The position numbers were made by a program, and so were the translations under genes. This document shows positions 34,462 to 47,340 of a stretch of DNA of 64,000 bases, piece after piece. Below the pieces are notes generated by a model that had not been told where the DNA came from, did not search any database, and was given only the letters and a program-made list of their open reading frames with translations. Origin of the DNA: Piliocolobus tephrosceles (Eukaryota; Chordata; Mammalia; Primates; Cercopithecidae). The stretch is taken from NCBI RefSeq assembly GCF_002776525.5, contig NC_045443.1, positions 35,191,057 to 35,255,056 on the forward strand, in the 5' to 3' direction. The stretch's first letter is position 1. Every line of letters begins with the position of its first letter.

Positions 34462-37400
34462 AGGTCCCGAGACTCGGAGACCCCCATCACATTTGCCGAA
34501 CCGCAGGTAACTCTCCTGGTAGTGGGTAAGACAATTAATGTTTTAATAGATAGCGGGGCTGCCTAGTCTGTTTTGCCGTCCTTCTCTGGACCTAGCCTTC
34601 CATCCAATATCTCTGTAGTAGAAGTAGACGGAAAGCCATCCACTTCACGAAAAACTCCACTCCTTAATTGCTGCCTGGCCAACAACTAATTTGCGACTCG
34701 TTCCTCATTATACCACCAAGCTCTACCCCCTTACTAGGCCGAGACATCCTGAGCACCTTAAAGGTCTCCACATACACTCCCACCAACCCATCCACTCCCC
34801 TTCAACCCTCTCACGACCGGTTGCTCATGCTTTGTGCAGGCGCACACGCTCCTCTTATGTCACCCCTACCCCCCATCTTCCCTATTTCTGTACACCCTCA
34901 AGTGTGGGACACTTCCACCCCGGTCATAGCTGCCCACCACCCACCAGTTTTGTCAAGTTCAAAGTTCCCACTCGTTTCCCAGACAGCCCCCAATTCTCTC
35001 TCTCTCTCTGATACATCTACAAGGTTTAAGGACAATTATCATGCAACTACTTAGTCAACATATTCTTGTCCACACACATTCCCCCTGTAACATTCCGATA
35101 ATTCCAGTTAAGAAGGCAGTCGGAACGTATAGGTTAGTACAGGATCTTCGGCTAGTCAATGAGGCTATCCGACCAAAGCACTATAGTTCCCAACCCTTAC
35201 ACCCTTCTGTCCCATATCCCAACCAATTCTACTTATTTTACTGTGCTAGACCATAAGGATGCTTTCTTTACCATACCCCTACACACAGACTGCCAGTTCC
35301 TTCTTGCTTTCACATGGGAGGACCCAGACACACATATCTCCACTCAACTGACTTGGACAGTCCTCCCACAAGGGTTCCAGGACAGCCCCTATTTCTTTGA
35401 TCAGGCCTTAGCAAAAGACCTTGCCTCCTGCCCTCTCAATAGTAGCAAAGTTCTGCATTATGTAGATGATCTCCTAATCTGTAGCCCTAACAATTAAGAC
35501 TCTCTTCTAGACACTGCAACTCTCCTCAACCATTTAGGCTCATTAGGTTATAGAGTATCTAACACAAGGCCCACATTTCTTGCCAAACCGTCATATACTT
35601 AGGAATTGAAATCACCGCAACAACCTGGTCACTAACTACCAACCGTACGGCCCTAATACGTAACATTCTTCCCCTGGAAAATGCAAAAGAAATTCAATCC
35701 TTCTAGGTCTAATAGGCTTCTTCAGACATTGGATCCCCAGTTTTGGAAAATTAGCCAAACTTTTATACACCACAGTTAAAGAAACCCCACAGGGGCCTTT
35801 ATCCAACCCCAAGTTAATCTCTACTCATTTCACCTGCTTAAAAGCTTGCCTTCTCTCACAATCCACTCTCTCACTGCCTGATTTCCAGCATCCCTTCCAA
35901 CTCTTTACAGATGAAAGGCAGAAAGTGGCACTTGGTCTTTTAGGCCAGCCTGTTGGCAGCACCCACCGCCCTGTGGCCTATGTATTCAAACAACTAGACC
36001 CAACTGTACAAGGCTGGCAACCCTGTCTGCGTGCATTAGCAGTGGCAGCCTGCCTGACCCAGGAAGCAAAAAAGCTCATTAGAGGCAGTAACCTAACAGT
36101 CCTCTCCACACACCATGTTCAGGATCTCATCTCTCATAAAAGTATTAGCCACTTAATGCCATCCTGGCTCCAACTTTTCCATCTCATATTCATAGAAGAC
36201 CCCACTGTTACTTTAGAAGTCTGCTCCTCTCTAAATCCAGTCACTTTACTGCCAGACTCTCTTAAACCACCCCATAGTAAACATTCTTGTCCTGAGGTCC
36301 TGGAGGCTCAAACCCCAGTCACCTACACTTGCATGACCGGCCCCTTCAGAATGCACAACTAACCCTATTTGTGGATGGCAGCTCCTTTATCAACCCTCAA
36401 GGAAACAGACAGGCAGGATATGCAGTAGTAACCTCCTCCACAGTTTTAGAGGCAAAACCCCTACCACAAGGGACCACATCACAGCAGGCAGAACTCACTG
36501 CACTAACCAAGGCACTCCTACTATCAAAAGGAAAAACAGTAAACATATACACAGATTCTAAATATGCTTTTCTAATCACACACACCCATTCAGTCATCTG
36601 GAAAGAGAGAGGGTTTTTAACCACTGGCGGTACCCCTATTATTAACAAAAAACAAATACTCAAACTACTAGATGCACTGTCTGCTCCTTCCAAGGTAGCC
36701 ATTATACATTGTAAAGGTCACCAAACGTCATCTAAACCGGTAGCAGCTGGCAACAGTTTCGCTGATGTCACTGCCAAGTCAGCCACCGGATTTTCCACCC
36801 CAAGCCTCCTTCTTTCTGTTTTCTCTCCCCCCAGTATGCCCCTAATTACACTCAGGAAGAAAAGGCTAAGCTATTACAAAATCCAACAGCCAAACTAACT
36901 ACAGGTGACTGGATATATATTAATAACAAATTAGTCATTCCTGAAAGACAACTCCATACCATTCTAACAGACATACATAATTCTTTACATATAGGACACA
37001 AAGCTTTATACAATTTTCTAAATCCCCTCCTCCACTGTCCAACACTACAAAAACACTTACTTACAATCAACCAGCAGCGCTCTACCTGCCTAAAGGCAAA
37101 TCCTCAAGGTGCATTGCGCACTCCCCATCCCAGCCATCAACTCAGAGGACACCAACCAGGTGAAGACTGGCAAATTGATTTCACACATATGCCAAGACAT
37201 CAAAAATTCAAATACCTCTTAACCCTTGAAGACACCTTTTCAGGGTGAATAGAGGCCTATCCTACCACAGAAGAAACCGCTAACATTGTTGCCTCTTTAC
37301 TCACTGAACATATTATCCCTAGGTTTAGCCTCCCGGTCACTCTTCAATCCGACAATGGTCCAGCATTCATCTCTAAGGTAGTCCAACAGGTCACAGCCCT

Positions 37401-37992
37401 CCTACACATCACATGGAAACTCCACATCCCTTATAGGCCTCAGTCTTCTGGTAAGGTGGAAAAGGCTAAAGGACTCATCAAACAACAGCTCACCAAACTC
37501 TCAATCGAAACCTGGCAGTCGTGGGTAACTCTACTTCCCTTAGCCCTGACCCGGCTGCGGGCAGCACCTCGAAGCCCAACAGGCCTCAGTTCGTTGGAAT
37601 TAGTCTATGGACAGGTCCTAACCCTCCGGCAAATACCTTACCTGCCTGCCCCTTTGGCGAACTACCTCCCATATCTCACTCTTCTTAGACAACTCCTAAG
37701 ACAACACGCTGAGTTAGCACACCCTCCTCCAACAGACACCTACAACCCACATCTCTCCCTCAGTCCCAGAGACCAAGTATACAGAAAAGATATCCAAGCC
37801 AAAGACTTACAGCCCAGGTGGAAAGGCCCATACACTGTCCTCCTGTCTACACATACAGCAGCAAAACTCCTCGGACACACGCATTGGATTCATATTTCCC
37901 AGGTAAAAAGGACCCCCACCAAGAACAATCAGTGGACATCAGTTCAACTTTCCCCACTTGCCTCAAACTTACAAAACTTCCTTGACTATCTC
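34462..37992 (+). pseudogene. pol: ERV1 pro-pol pseudogene (protease, RT, RNase H, integrase)
   Basis: It follows gag in the same frame after TGA. The protease active-site triplet context Asp-Ser-Gly-Ala is at 34549-34560, with a stop two codons later (34564-34566). Reverse transcriptase is in pieces. The frame 35159-35497 includes 'LPQGF' and the catalytic Tyr-Val-Asp-Asp at 35459-35470. RNase H lies in 36329-36898, with an Asp in 'LFVDGSS', a Glu in 'QAELTAL' and an Asp in 'YTDSKYA'. Integrase has its zinc-binding region near 37000 and the 'SDNGPAF' Asp near 37350, and a TGA at 37246 breaks its core. The last integrase piece (37456-38238) reads on into the env region in the same frame because of a single-base difference from ERV2 near 37955. 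It is not functional. Confidence 0.9.
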
Positions 37993-39290
37993 ATGCTCCC
38001 CGACCCCTGGCAGTTAGCTCGCTGTCTCACCATCCTCTACATAAACCTATCAGACTTTCAATACATAACCCCAGACCCATATCTACCTCCAGACAATAGT
38101 CCAGAGCAGTCGTTCTCCTGTCTCCTAACCTTCATTGAACATCTTCAGTGGCAAGGGACACTCTGCGACTACACTGACAATGAAGTCTCATTTTATACTT
38201 ATATTGCTGTCTCACTCATACATTCAGACCTTTGCTAGTCCACCTACTGTATGGCAATTTTTTTTCGTCACGGAAACTTGGTCTCAAGACAGCCGAACAC
38301 ACTCAATAGTAAATAGTTCTGCCAGTTGTCTTCCTTAAGCCTGTCAAACTTATCTCTGGACAATAGAGTCCCCTTCTCATGGCTCACACTTATCCACCAA
38401 GGGCTCAACTTAACCAACACTGTGAATATAACCAATCTGCTTCCTCTGTGAGGCTTTAGAAGGCCCCCCTAGCGGCAGCCCCCTGCCCATGGACTTCAAT
38501 ACATGTGGTCAAACATCCAACAATTTACTCAAACTCCAGGCACCACTATACCAAAATCCAAGTAGCCCAATCCTTCCTTTTTGTTATTCAACCCCAAATT
38601 CATCCTGGGGTAATCATACTCAGGTGCCCAATGGAGGCCAAACAGCCCCCATTGGAGGCTATTTCTGGTGCAAGTGGTCCCTTTCTAAAATCTTTAACCA
38701 AACTGTCACAACTCAATCTCAATCTCTTTGTGTCCCAGTATCCTTAGTGCCCAGCCTCACCCTGTATAGCAAGGATGAACTAGTCGAACTGACACTGCAG
38801 CTACACCCTCCTGCCAATCGCTTACAAAAATGGGCTGTTTTCCTCCCTCTAGTTGTTGGAATCAGCTGAAAGCCTGGCCTCCCTGCAGCACCGAACTATC
38901 TCAATACCCCAAGTAGCTGCCCCAAACAGGCGAGCCCTAGACATGCTTACAGCAGAAAAAGGAGGCACTTGTCTCTTCCTTGGAGAAGAGAGCTGCTATT
39001 ATGTTAGCGAGTCAGGCCTAGTAGACACTAGCATTCAAACCATCAATAAAATAAAATACTGAAATACAGAACCTTAATACCCCAACCTTGCGGGACCTTC
39101 TTTCTGGGTTTTGCTCATATTCCAACAAATGCTTCCATTCCTCATTCCTATACTAATACTGTGCCTTATTTTATTCTTCATCTGTACTTCCAAATACCAC
39201 CCATAGGCTCCGACTTTAATGATGCCCCTTAACAACAGGAAGTAGCCAGACAGACCACGGCGCCCCTTATCACTATTATCAATCAAAGGT
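37993..39290 (+). pseudogene. env: ERV1 env pseudogene
   Basis: The frame starts at 37993 with a hydrophobic leader-like stretch and stops at 38238. Further stops and frameshifts follow. A surface-subunit fragment is open at 38489-38869 and ends at a fusion-peptide-like run 'AVFLPLVVGIS'. In another frame, 38853-39062 has the gammaretroviral transmembrane-subunit signature, where the CX6CC motif has lost its first paired Cys (Ser-Cys). A membrane segment of about 20 residues starts at 39129. At about 1.3 kb the region is shorter than usual gammaretroviral env genes, with sequence lacking between the fusion peptide and the heptad region. It is inactivated many times over. Confidence 0.85.
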
Positions 39291-39295
39291 GGGAC
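39282..39295 (+). other. Polypurine tract region (ERV1)
   Basis: 'atcaaaggtggga' type purine run immediately before the 3' LTR start 'tgcttggat', the place where plus-strand priming occurs in retroviruses. It is identical in ERV2. Confidence 0.7.
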
Positions 39296-39764
39296 TGCTT
39301 GGATAAACGGAGGTGAGATGGCATACTTCCGGGTTCTTCATCACCAACTTTTCCCGTGTGCGCGAAAATGCAGCCTGCACCCGGGAAGATGCAGACAAAC
39401 CGGGCATGCACCAGGTGACGTCAATCCGAGGAGACCAAGATTTACCTGGTTGCACCTATGGAATGCCCACGACTCGCCTGTGCCCCGCTTATTGCCCTCC
39501 CACTCTTAGAAAAGCCTCTCCCAGTGAGCGTCTCGCGTGGACTTCCCAGCCCACCACTCGTGTCGTGACTGCATTAGGAACTCCATCCGAGGGCTCCACG
39601 GGGCGACTCTCTTGGCCTCCTATGCCGGAGGCTGACAGACCTCTCCTTACCCACTTTCTTCCCTGGGGCTAGGTGACCAAAAAATAAATTTGCAGCTTTG
39701 CTCCTACTGTGCCTTCTCGCTGGTTCTTTTGTGCTGGCTCTGGTGGTCTTAGAAAAACAAATCA
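39296..39764 (+). repeat. ERV1 3' LTR (469 bp)
   Basis: Begins 'tgcttggataaacggagg' (first T to C change after TG) and ends 'aaaacaaatca'. AATAAA is at 39683-39688. It differs from the 5' LTR at many sites, often CpG to TpG or CpA. The right flank 'gtaaggggaggctt' is the continuation of monomer m2. Confidence 0.93.
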
Positions 39765-42700
39765 GTAAGGGGAGGCTTAACTAAGTGAGAGAAATTAAGA
39801 CGACACAGAGTAGTTTTACAGAAAGCTTCCTTCTGGATTTTACGTGAGGATATTTCTTTCTCTAAGTTCTAAGGATCGTTCCCAAATGTTCTTCCTCAGA
39901 TTACAAAAAAACAGTTATTTCAAAATGCTCAATCTAAAGAACGGTTTAAATCTATGAGACGAATACACACATCGCAAAGCAGTTGCTCAGAAAGTTACTC
40001 TGCAGTTTCATCGGAAGATGTTTCCCTGCTCAGAACAAGGCTCCGGGCATCACTAAGTATCCCTTCACAGATTCTTCAAAGACAGGATTTCGAAACTGGG
40101 CAACATAGAGTAAGTATAAATTCTGTGAAGTAAATGCACATATCAGGGAGCAGATTTTTGGAACGCTTCTTTCTCGATTTTATTTCAGTATATTTCACTC
40201 TTTGCCATAGTCCTCAGTGCGCTCTGAAATATCAGTTTTTCGGTTACACAGGAACTGTGTTTAAACACTGCCTTGTGAGAAAAGAGGTATAACTCCCTGA
40301 GCGGAATGCATACATCACAAGTAGTTTCTCAGAAAGCTTACATCCAGTATTTATCTGAAGATATCTCCTCTTTCATCGTAGGCCTGAATGTGCTCCCAAA
40401 TGTCCCTTCACGGATTCGTGCATGTCGGAGTTTCCAAACTGCATAATATAAGAAAGGTTTGAACTATGCGAGATGAATAGATATATCTAACATGAAGCAG
40501 TTTCACAGAAATCTTCTCTCCAGTTTTGTCTGAGTACATTTCCTTTTTCATCATAGCCATCCCTGTACTCCTGAATGTCTCTTGGTAGTTTTTCTCCAAA
40601 AGGGAAACCGGAATCCTCTAGGAGGAGAATGGTATATTTCTGTGAGTGGAATGCACACATCACAAAGCAGTTCTTCAGAAAGCTTCTCTCCAGTTTCGGT
40701 CTGAACATATTTCCTTTTTCACCAAAAGGATCAAAGTGCCCCCGTATGTCCCATCACATGCTAAACATACACAGGTTTATAAAACTACTCAACATAAGGA
40801 GTGGCTTAACTGAGTGAGAGGACTTAAGATGACACAGAGTAGTTTCACAGAAAACTTCCTTCTGGATTTTACCTGAGGATATTTCTTTCTGCATGTTCTA
40901 AGAATCGCTCCCAAATGTCCTTCCTCAGAATCCACAAAAACAGTGATTTCAATCTGCTCAATCCAAAGAATGGTTTAAATCTAAGAGACGAATATACACA
41001 TCACAAAGCAGTTGCTCAGAATATTACTCTGCAGGTTTCATTGGAAGATGTTTCCTTGCTCACCACAAGCCTGCGGGCATCACTAAATATCCCTTCACAG
41101 ATTCTTCAAAGACAGAATTTTGAAATTGGGCAACATAGAGGAAGCATAAATTCTGTGAAGTTAATGCACATATCAGAGAGCAGATTATTGGAATGCTTCT
41201 TAAGCGAATTTATTTCGGTATATTTCAACATTCGCCATAGTCCTCAGTGTGCTTCGAAATGTCACCTTTTCAGTTTCACAGGAACAGTGTTCAAACCCTG
41301 CCTTGTGAGAAAAGAGGTATAACTCCCTGTGTGGAATGCATACATAACAAAGTAGTTTCTCAGAAATCTTCTTTCGAGTGTTTATCTGATGATATCTCTT
41401 CTTTCACGAAAGGCCAGAATGTGCTCCTGAATGTCCCTTCATGAATCCGTGCATGACGGAGTTTCCAAGGTGTGTAATATAAGAAAGGTTTTAACTATGC
41501 GAGATGAATAGATTATATCTAACACAAAGCAGTTTCACAGAAATCTTCTTTCCGGTTTTTGTCTGAGGATATTTCCTTTTTCACCATTGCCATCCCTATA
41601 TTCCTGAATGTTTCTTGGTAGCTTTTTCACCAAAAGGGATTCCGGAATCCTCTAGGAGAAGAAAGGTATATTTCTGTGAGTGGAATGCACATGTCACAAA
41701 GCACCTCCTCAGAAAGCTTCTCTCCAGTTTCTATCTGACGATGTTTCTTTACTCATCGTAACCCTCAAATCACTCCTGAGTATCCCTTCGCAGTCTAAAC
41801 AAAAACAGTTTTATGATACTGTTCAGTGAAAAGAGAAGCTTAATTGTGTCAGCGGAATTCACGTGACACAGAGCAATTTCACAGAAAGCTTCCTTCTGAT
41901 TTCTCTCTGAGGTTATTTATTATTCAGGATATTTTAAAGAGCGTTTCCAAATGCCCTTTCTCAGATTCCACAGAAACAGTGATTTCAAACTGCTCAATCC
42001 AAAGAATGATTTAACTCTTTGAGATGAATACAAACATCACAAAAGAGTTGTGGAGAAAACTTCTCTCCAATTTTCGATGGGAGACATTTCCTTGCTCGAC
42101 ACAGGCCTCTGGTTACCACTTACTATCCCTTCACAGACCCTGAGAGGCTGACTTTCAAACTAAGAAATGTACAGTAAGCTTTAACCTGTGAAAGGAATGG
42201 ACATTTCAGAGAGCAGGTTCTTCTAGTGCTTCTTTCTGTTTTTTATTGGACGACATTTCACTTTTTGCCATAGTCTTCAATGTGCTCTGAATATCACTCT
42301 TTTGGTTTTACAGAAACAGTGTTCAAACTGTGCCTTATGAGAAGAACGTTAAAACACCCTGAGTGGAATGCACACATCACCAAGCAGTTTCTCAGAAAGC
42401 TTCTCTCCAATTTTTATCTGACTATATTCCCTATTTGATCATAGGTCCGAATGTGATTCCAAATATCCCTCGTGGATCCTTCCAAGAGGGAGTTTCCAGG
42501 CTGCGTAATGTAAGGAAAGCTTCATCTATGTGAGAAGAATAAATATCGTAAAAATCAGATTCAGAGGAAGCTTCTTTCCAGTTTTTATCTGAAGATATTT
42601 TCTTTTTCACCATAGTCCTAGTGTGCTCCCGAAAGTCCGTTCATGGATCCGTCTATGACGGTTTTCAAGCTGTTTAATGTAAGGAAATCTTTATATATGT

Positions 42701-42821
42701 GACATGATTACACACACCACTGAGTAGTTTCCTAGAAACCTTCTCTCTAGGTTTTGTCTCTGGCTTTTTCCCTTTTCATCATGGGCATTAACATGCTCCT
42801 GAATATCACTTGGTACCTGTT
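39765..42821 (-). repeat. Alpha satellite m2-m7 then m2-m13 (rest of 19-monomer unit)
   Basis: Right flank of ERV1. m2 resumes, m3 to m7 follow, then at about 40670 the end of m7 ('atcacaaagcagttcttcag') leads into m2 ('tttcggtctgaac') again, and m2 to m13 complete the unit. The m7-to-m2 joint is the same type seen at about 23930, 51100, 53540 and 62330. Confidence 0.85.
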
Positions 42822-45051
42822 TCTCCAAACGAGTTTCCCCGCCTCTGTATGAGAAGAAATGTATAACACTGTGAGTGGAATGCAAACGTCACAAAGCAGT
42901 TCCTCAGAAAGCTTCTCTCCAGTTTCGGTCTGAACATATTTCCTTTTTCACTGTAAGCATCAAAGTGCTCCCAAATGTCCCATCACACGCTAAACATACA
43001 CAGGGTTAGAAAACTACTCAACATAAGGAGAGGATTAACTAATCGAGAGGAATTAAAACGACAAAGTGTAGTTTCACATAAAACTTCCTTCTGGATTTTA
43101 CCTGAGGGTATTTCTTTCTCCATGTTCTAAGGATCATTACCAAATGTCCCTCCTCAGATTCCACAAAAACAGTGACTTCAATCTGCTCAATCTGAAGAAT
43201 GGTTTATTCTATGAGACGAATACACACATCACAAAGCAGTTGCTCAGAATGTTACTCTGCCGGTTTCATCGGAAGATGTTCACTTGCTCACCACAAGCCT
43301 CCGGGCGTCTGTAAATATCCCTTCACAGATTCTTTAAAGACAGAATTTTGATACTGGGCAACATAGAGTAAGCATAAATTATGTGAAATGAAAGCACATA
43401 TCAGAGATCAGATTCTTGGAATGCTTCTTTCTCAATTTTATTTCAGTATATTTCACTATTTGCCATAGTCCTCAGTGCGATCTGAAATATCACATTTTCG
43501 GTAACACAGGAGCAGTGTTTAAACCCTGCCTTGTGAGAAAAGAGGTATAATTGCCTGAGCGGAATGCATTCATCACAAGTAGTTTCTCAGAAAGCTTCTA
43601 TCCAGTTTTTATCTGAAGATATCACCTCTTTCACCGTAGGCCTGAATGTGCTGCCGAATGTCCCTTTGTGGATTCATGCATGATAGAGCTTCCAAACTGC
43701 ATAATATAAGTATGGTTTGAACTATGCAAGAAGAATAGATATAACTAACATGAAACAGATTCACAGAAATCTTCTTTCCAGTTTTGTCTGAGGATAATTC
43801 CTTTTTCACCATAGCCATCCCTATATTCGTGAATGTCTCTTGGTAGCTTTTTCTCCAAAAGGGATTCCGGAATCCTCCAGGAGAAGAAAGGTATATTTCT
43901 GTGAGTGGAATGCACACGTCACAAAGCAGCTCCTCAGAAATCTTCTCTCCAGTTTCCATCTGAAGACGTTTCGTTTCTCACCGTAATCCTCAAATCGCTC
44001 CTGAATATTCCTTCACAGTCTAAACAAAACAGTGTTATTGTACTGCTCAGTGAAAAGAGAAGTTTAACTGTGTGAGCAGAATTCACGTGACACAGAGCAG
44101 GTTCACAGAAAACTTCCTTCTGGTTTCTCTCTGAGGTAATTCCTTTTTCAGGGTATTCTAAACAGCATCTGAAATGTCCTTTCTCAGATTCCACAGAAAC
44201 AGTGATTTCAAACTGCTCAATCAAAAGAATGATTTAACTCTATCAGAGGAACACAAACATCACAAAAGTGTTGCACAGAAAGCTTCTCTCCTATTTTCAA
44301 TGGGAGACATTTCCTTCCTCAACACAGGCCTCCGGTTGCCACTTACTATGCCTTCGCAGAACCCTCAGAGGCGGACATTCTAACTGGGAAATGCAGAGAA
44401 AGCTTTAACGCTGTGAAAAGAATGGGCATGTCAGAGAACAGTTTCTTCCAGTGCTTCTTTCTCTTTTTTATTGGACGATATTTCACTTTTTGCCATAGTC
44501 TTCAAAGTGCTCCAAATATCACTCTTTTGGTTTTACAGGAACAGTGTTCAAACTGTGCCTGATGAAAAGAACATTAAAACTCCCTGAGTGGAATGCTCAC
44601 ATCACCAAGCAGTTTCTCACAAAGCTTCTCTCCAGTTTTTATCTTACTATATTTCCTATTTGACCGTAGGCCCGAATGTGATCCCAAATATCCCTTCGTG
44701 GATCCATCCACGAGGGAGTTTCCAAGTTGCGTAATGTAAAGAAAGCTTCAGCTGTGTGAGAAAAATAAACATAGAAAAAAGCAGTTTCACAGAAAGCTTC
44801 TTTCCGGTTTTTATCTGAAGATATATCCTTTTTCACCATAGTCTTGAGTGTGCTCCCGAAAGTCCCTTCATGGATCCGTCCATCATGACAGTTTTCAAGC
44901 TGTATCATCTAAGGAAACCTTTATCTCTGTGAGATGATTACACATATCACAGAGTAATTTCCTAGAAAGCTTCTTTCCAGGTTTTGTCTGTGGCTATTTC
45001 CCTTTTCATCATCGGCATCAACATGCTCCCGAATATCACTTGGTACCTGTT
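42822..45051 (-). repeat. 13-monomer alpha HOR unit (2230 bp)
   Basis: A standard unit in the order m1 to m13, 2230 bp between landmarks. Confidence 0.9.
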
Positions 45052-45832
45052 TCTCCAAAAGGGTTTCCCCATTGCTGTATGAGAAGAAAGGTATAACACT
45101 GTGAGTGGAATGCACACGTCACAAAGCAGTTCCTCAGAAAGCTTCTCTCCACTTTCGATCTGAACATACTTCCTTTTTCACCGTAAGCCTCAAAGTGCTC
45201 CCGAATGTCGCATCACATGCTAAACATACACAGGTTTATAAAACTACTCAACCTAATGAGAGGTTTAACTGAGCGAGAGGAATTAAGACGACACAGAGTA
45301 GTTTCACAGAAAGCTTCCTTCTGGAGTTTACCTGAGGATTCTTCTTTCTCCAGGTTCTAAGGATCATTCACAAATGTCCTTCCTCAGATTCCACAAAAAC
45401 AGTTAATTGAATCTGCTCAATCCAAAGAACGGTTTAAATCTATGAGAAGAATACACACATTGAAAGCAGTTGCTCAGAAAGTTACTCTGCAGTTTCATCG
45501 GAAGATGTTTCCTTGCTCACCAAAAGCCTCTGGGGGTAACTAAATATCCCTTGCATGATGGAGTTTCCAAACTGTGTAATATAAGAAAGATTTGAACTAT
45601 GCGAGATCTATAGTTATATCTAACATGAGACAGTTTAACAGAAATCTTCTTTTCAGTTTTGTCTGAGGATATTTCCTTTTTCACCATAGCCGACCCTATA
45701 CTCCTGAATGTCTCCTGGTAGCTTTTTCTCCAAAAGGGGTTCCGGAATCCTCTAGGAGAAGAAAGGTATATTTCCAAGACTGGAATGCACACGTCAGAAA
45801 GCAGCTCCTCAGAAAGCTATTCTGCAGTTTCT
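45052..45832 (-). repeat. Alpha satellite m1-m4, m6-m8 with deletion, left flank of L1
   Basis: Order m1, m2, m3, m4. At about 45553 the middle of m4 ('aaatatccctt') joins the matching position of m6 ('gcatgatggagtttcc'), losing two monomer lengths. m7 and the start of m8 follow, and the L1 is inserted in m8. The last 16 bases (45817-45832) are the L1 target-site duplication. Confidence 0.85.
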
Positions 45833-45983
45833 TTTTTTTTTTTTTTTTTTTTTATTTTTTATTTTATTATACTTTAAGTTCTAGGGTACATGTGCATAAT
45901 GTGCAGGTTACATATGTATACATGTGCCATGTTGGTGTGCTGCACCCATCAACTCGTCAGCACCCATCAATTCATCATTTATA

Positions 45984-47340
45984 TCAGGTATAACTCCCCA
46001 ATGCAATCCCTCCCCCCTCCCCCCTCCCCATGATAGGCCCCAGTGTGTGATGTTCCCCTTCCCGAATCCAAGTGAGCTCATTGTTCAGTTCCCACCTATG
46101 AGTGAGAACATGCGGTGTTTGGTTTTCTCTTCTTGTGATANNNNNNNNNNNNNNNNNNNNNNNNNNNNNNNNNNNNNNNNNNNNNNNNNNNNNNNNNNNN
46201 NNNNNNNNNNNNNNNNNNNNNNNNNNNNNNNNNNNNNNNNCCAGCTGCGTCCATGTCCCTACAAAGGACGCAAACTCATCCTTTTTTATGGCTGCATAGT
46301 ATTCCATGGTGTATATGTGCCACATTTTCTTAATCCAGTCTGTCACTGATGGACATTTGGGTTGATTCCAAGTCTTTGCTATTGTGAATAGTGCCGCAAT
46401 AAACATACGTGTGCATGTGTCTTTGTAGTAGCATAATTTATAATCCTTTGGGTATATACCCAGTAGTGGGATGGCTGGGTCATATGGTACATCTAGTTCT
46501 AGGTCCTTGAGGAATCGCCATACTGTTTTCCATAATGGTTGAACTAGTTTACAATCCCACCAACAGTGTAAAAGTGTTCCTATTTCTCCACATCCTCTCC
46601 AACACCTGTTGTTTCCTGATTTTTTAATGATTGCCATTCTAACTGGTGTGAGATGGTATCTCATTGTGGTTTTGATTTGCATTTCTCTGATGGCCAGTGA
46701 TGATGAGCATTTTTTCATGTGTCTGTTGGCTGTATGAATGTCTTCTTTTGAGAAATGTCTGTTCATATCCTTTCCCCACTTTTGGATGGGGTTGTTTGTT
46801 TTTTTCTTGTATATTTGTTTGAGTTCTTTGTAGATTCTGGAAATTAGCCCTTTGTCAGATGAGTAGATTGCAAAAATTTTCTCCCATTCTGTAGGTTGCC
46901 TGTTCACTCTGATGGTAGTTTCTTTTGCTGTGCAGAAGCTCTTTAGTTTAATGAGATCCCATTTGTCAATTTTGGCTTTTGCTGCCGTTGCTTTTGGTGT
47001 TTTAGACATGAAGTCCTTGCCCGTGCCTATGTCCTGAATGGTACTACCTAGATTTTCTTCTAGGGTTTTTATGGTATTAGGTCTAACATTTAAGTCTCTA
47101 ATCCATCTTGAATTAATCTTCGTATAAGGAGTAAGGAAAGGATCCAGTTTCAGCTTTCTACTTATGGCTAGCCAATTTTCCCAGCACCATTTATTAAATA
47201 GGGAATCCTTTCCCCATTTCTTGTTTTTCTCAGGTTTGTCGAATATCAGATGGTTGTAGATGTGTGGCATTATTTCTGAAGGCTCCGTTCTGTTCCATTG
47301 GTCTATATCTCTGTTTTGGTACCAGTACCATGCTGTTTTG
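45984..47340 (-). pseudogene. L1 ORF2 C-terminal fragment (antisense part)
   Basis: Reading the minus strand, the frame opens with 'KTAWYWYQNRDIDQW' and continues through the ORF2 C-terminal region, including the cysteine-rich segment ('CWRGCGEIGTLLHCWWDC') and 'YTMEYYAAIKKDEF'. It is uninterrupted until the N run at 46141-46240, which hides the ORF2 stop. Residues beyond the Ns (to 45984) are 3' UTR read through, not protein. The piece has no promoter or start and is a dead fragment. Confidence 0.9.
46141..46240. other. Assembly gap (100 N) inside L1
   Basis: Exactly 100 N, a common placeholder size. It falls at the ORF2 end / 3' UTR junction of the antisense L1. The flanks 'cttcttgtgata' and 'ccagctgcgtccatg' are, from memory of L1 3' ends, only a few tens of bases apart in intact elements. 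Confidence 0.9.

Larger units (their letters stand above)
32440..39764 (+). mobile_element. ERV1: defective class I endogenous retrovirus (7.3 kb)
   Basis: A complete but inactive provirus with the order 5' LTR, primer-binding site, leader with splice donor, gag, pro-pol, env, polypurine tract, 3' LTR. It lies in monomer m2. The flanks are 'gtatg' on the left and 'gtaag' on the right, a 5-bp target-site duplication with one change. The two LTRs differ at roughly one base in eight by eye, so the insertion is old. The tRNA-Phe-like primer site and the pol and env motifs suggest the HERV-F/HERV-H group, but I cannot assign a named family with certainty. Every gene carries stops or frameshifts, and about 505 bp of gag is absent compared with ERV2. 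Confidence 0.93.

Noticed and set aside
37456..38238. A fused integrase-plus-env protein in ERV1
   Set aside because: The fusion follows from a one-base difference from ERV2 in a C run near 37955. The two parts belong to pol and env in different frames.
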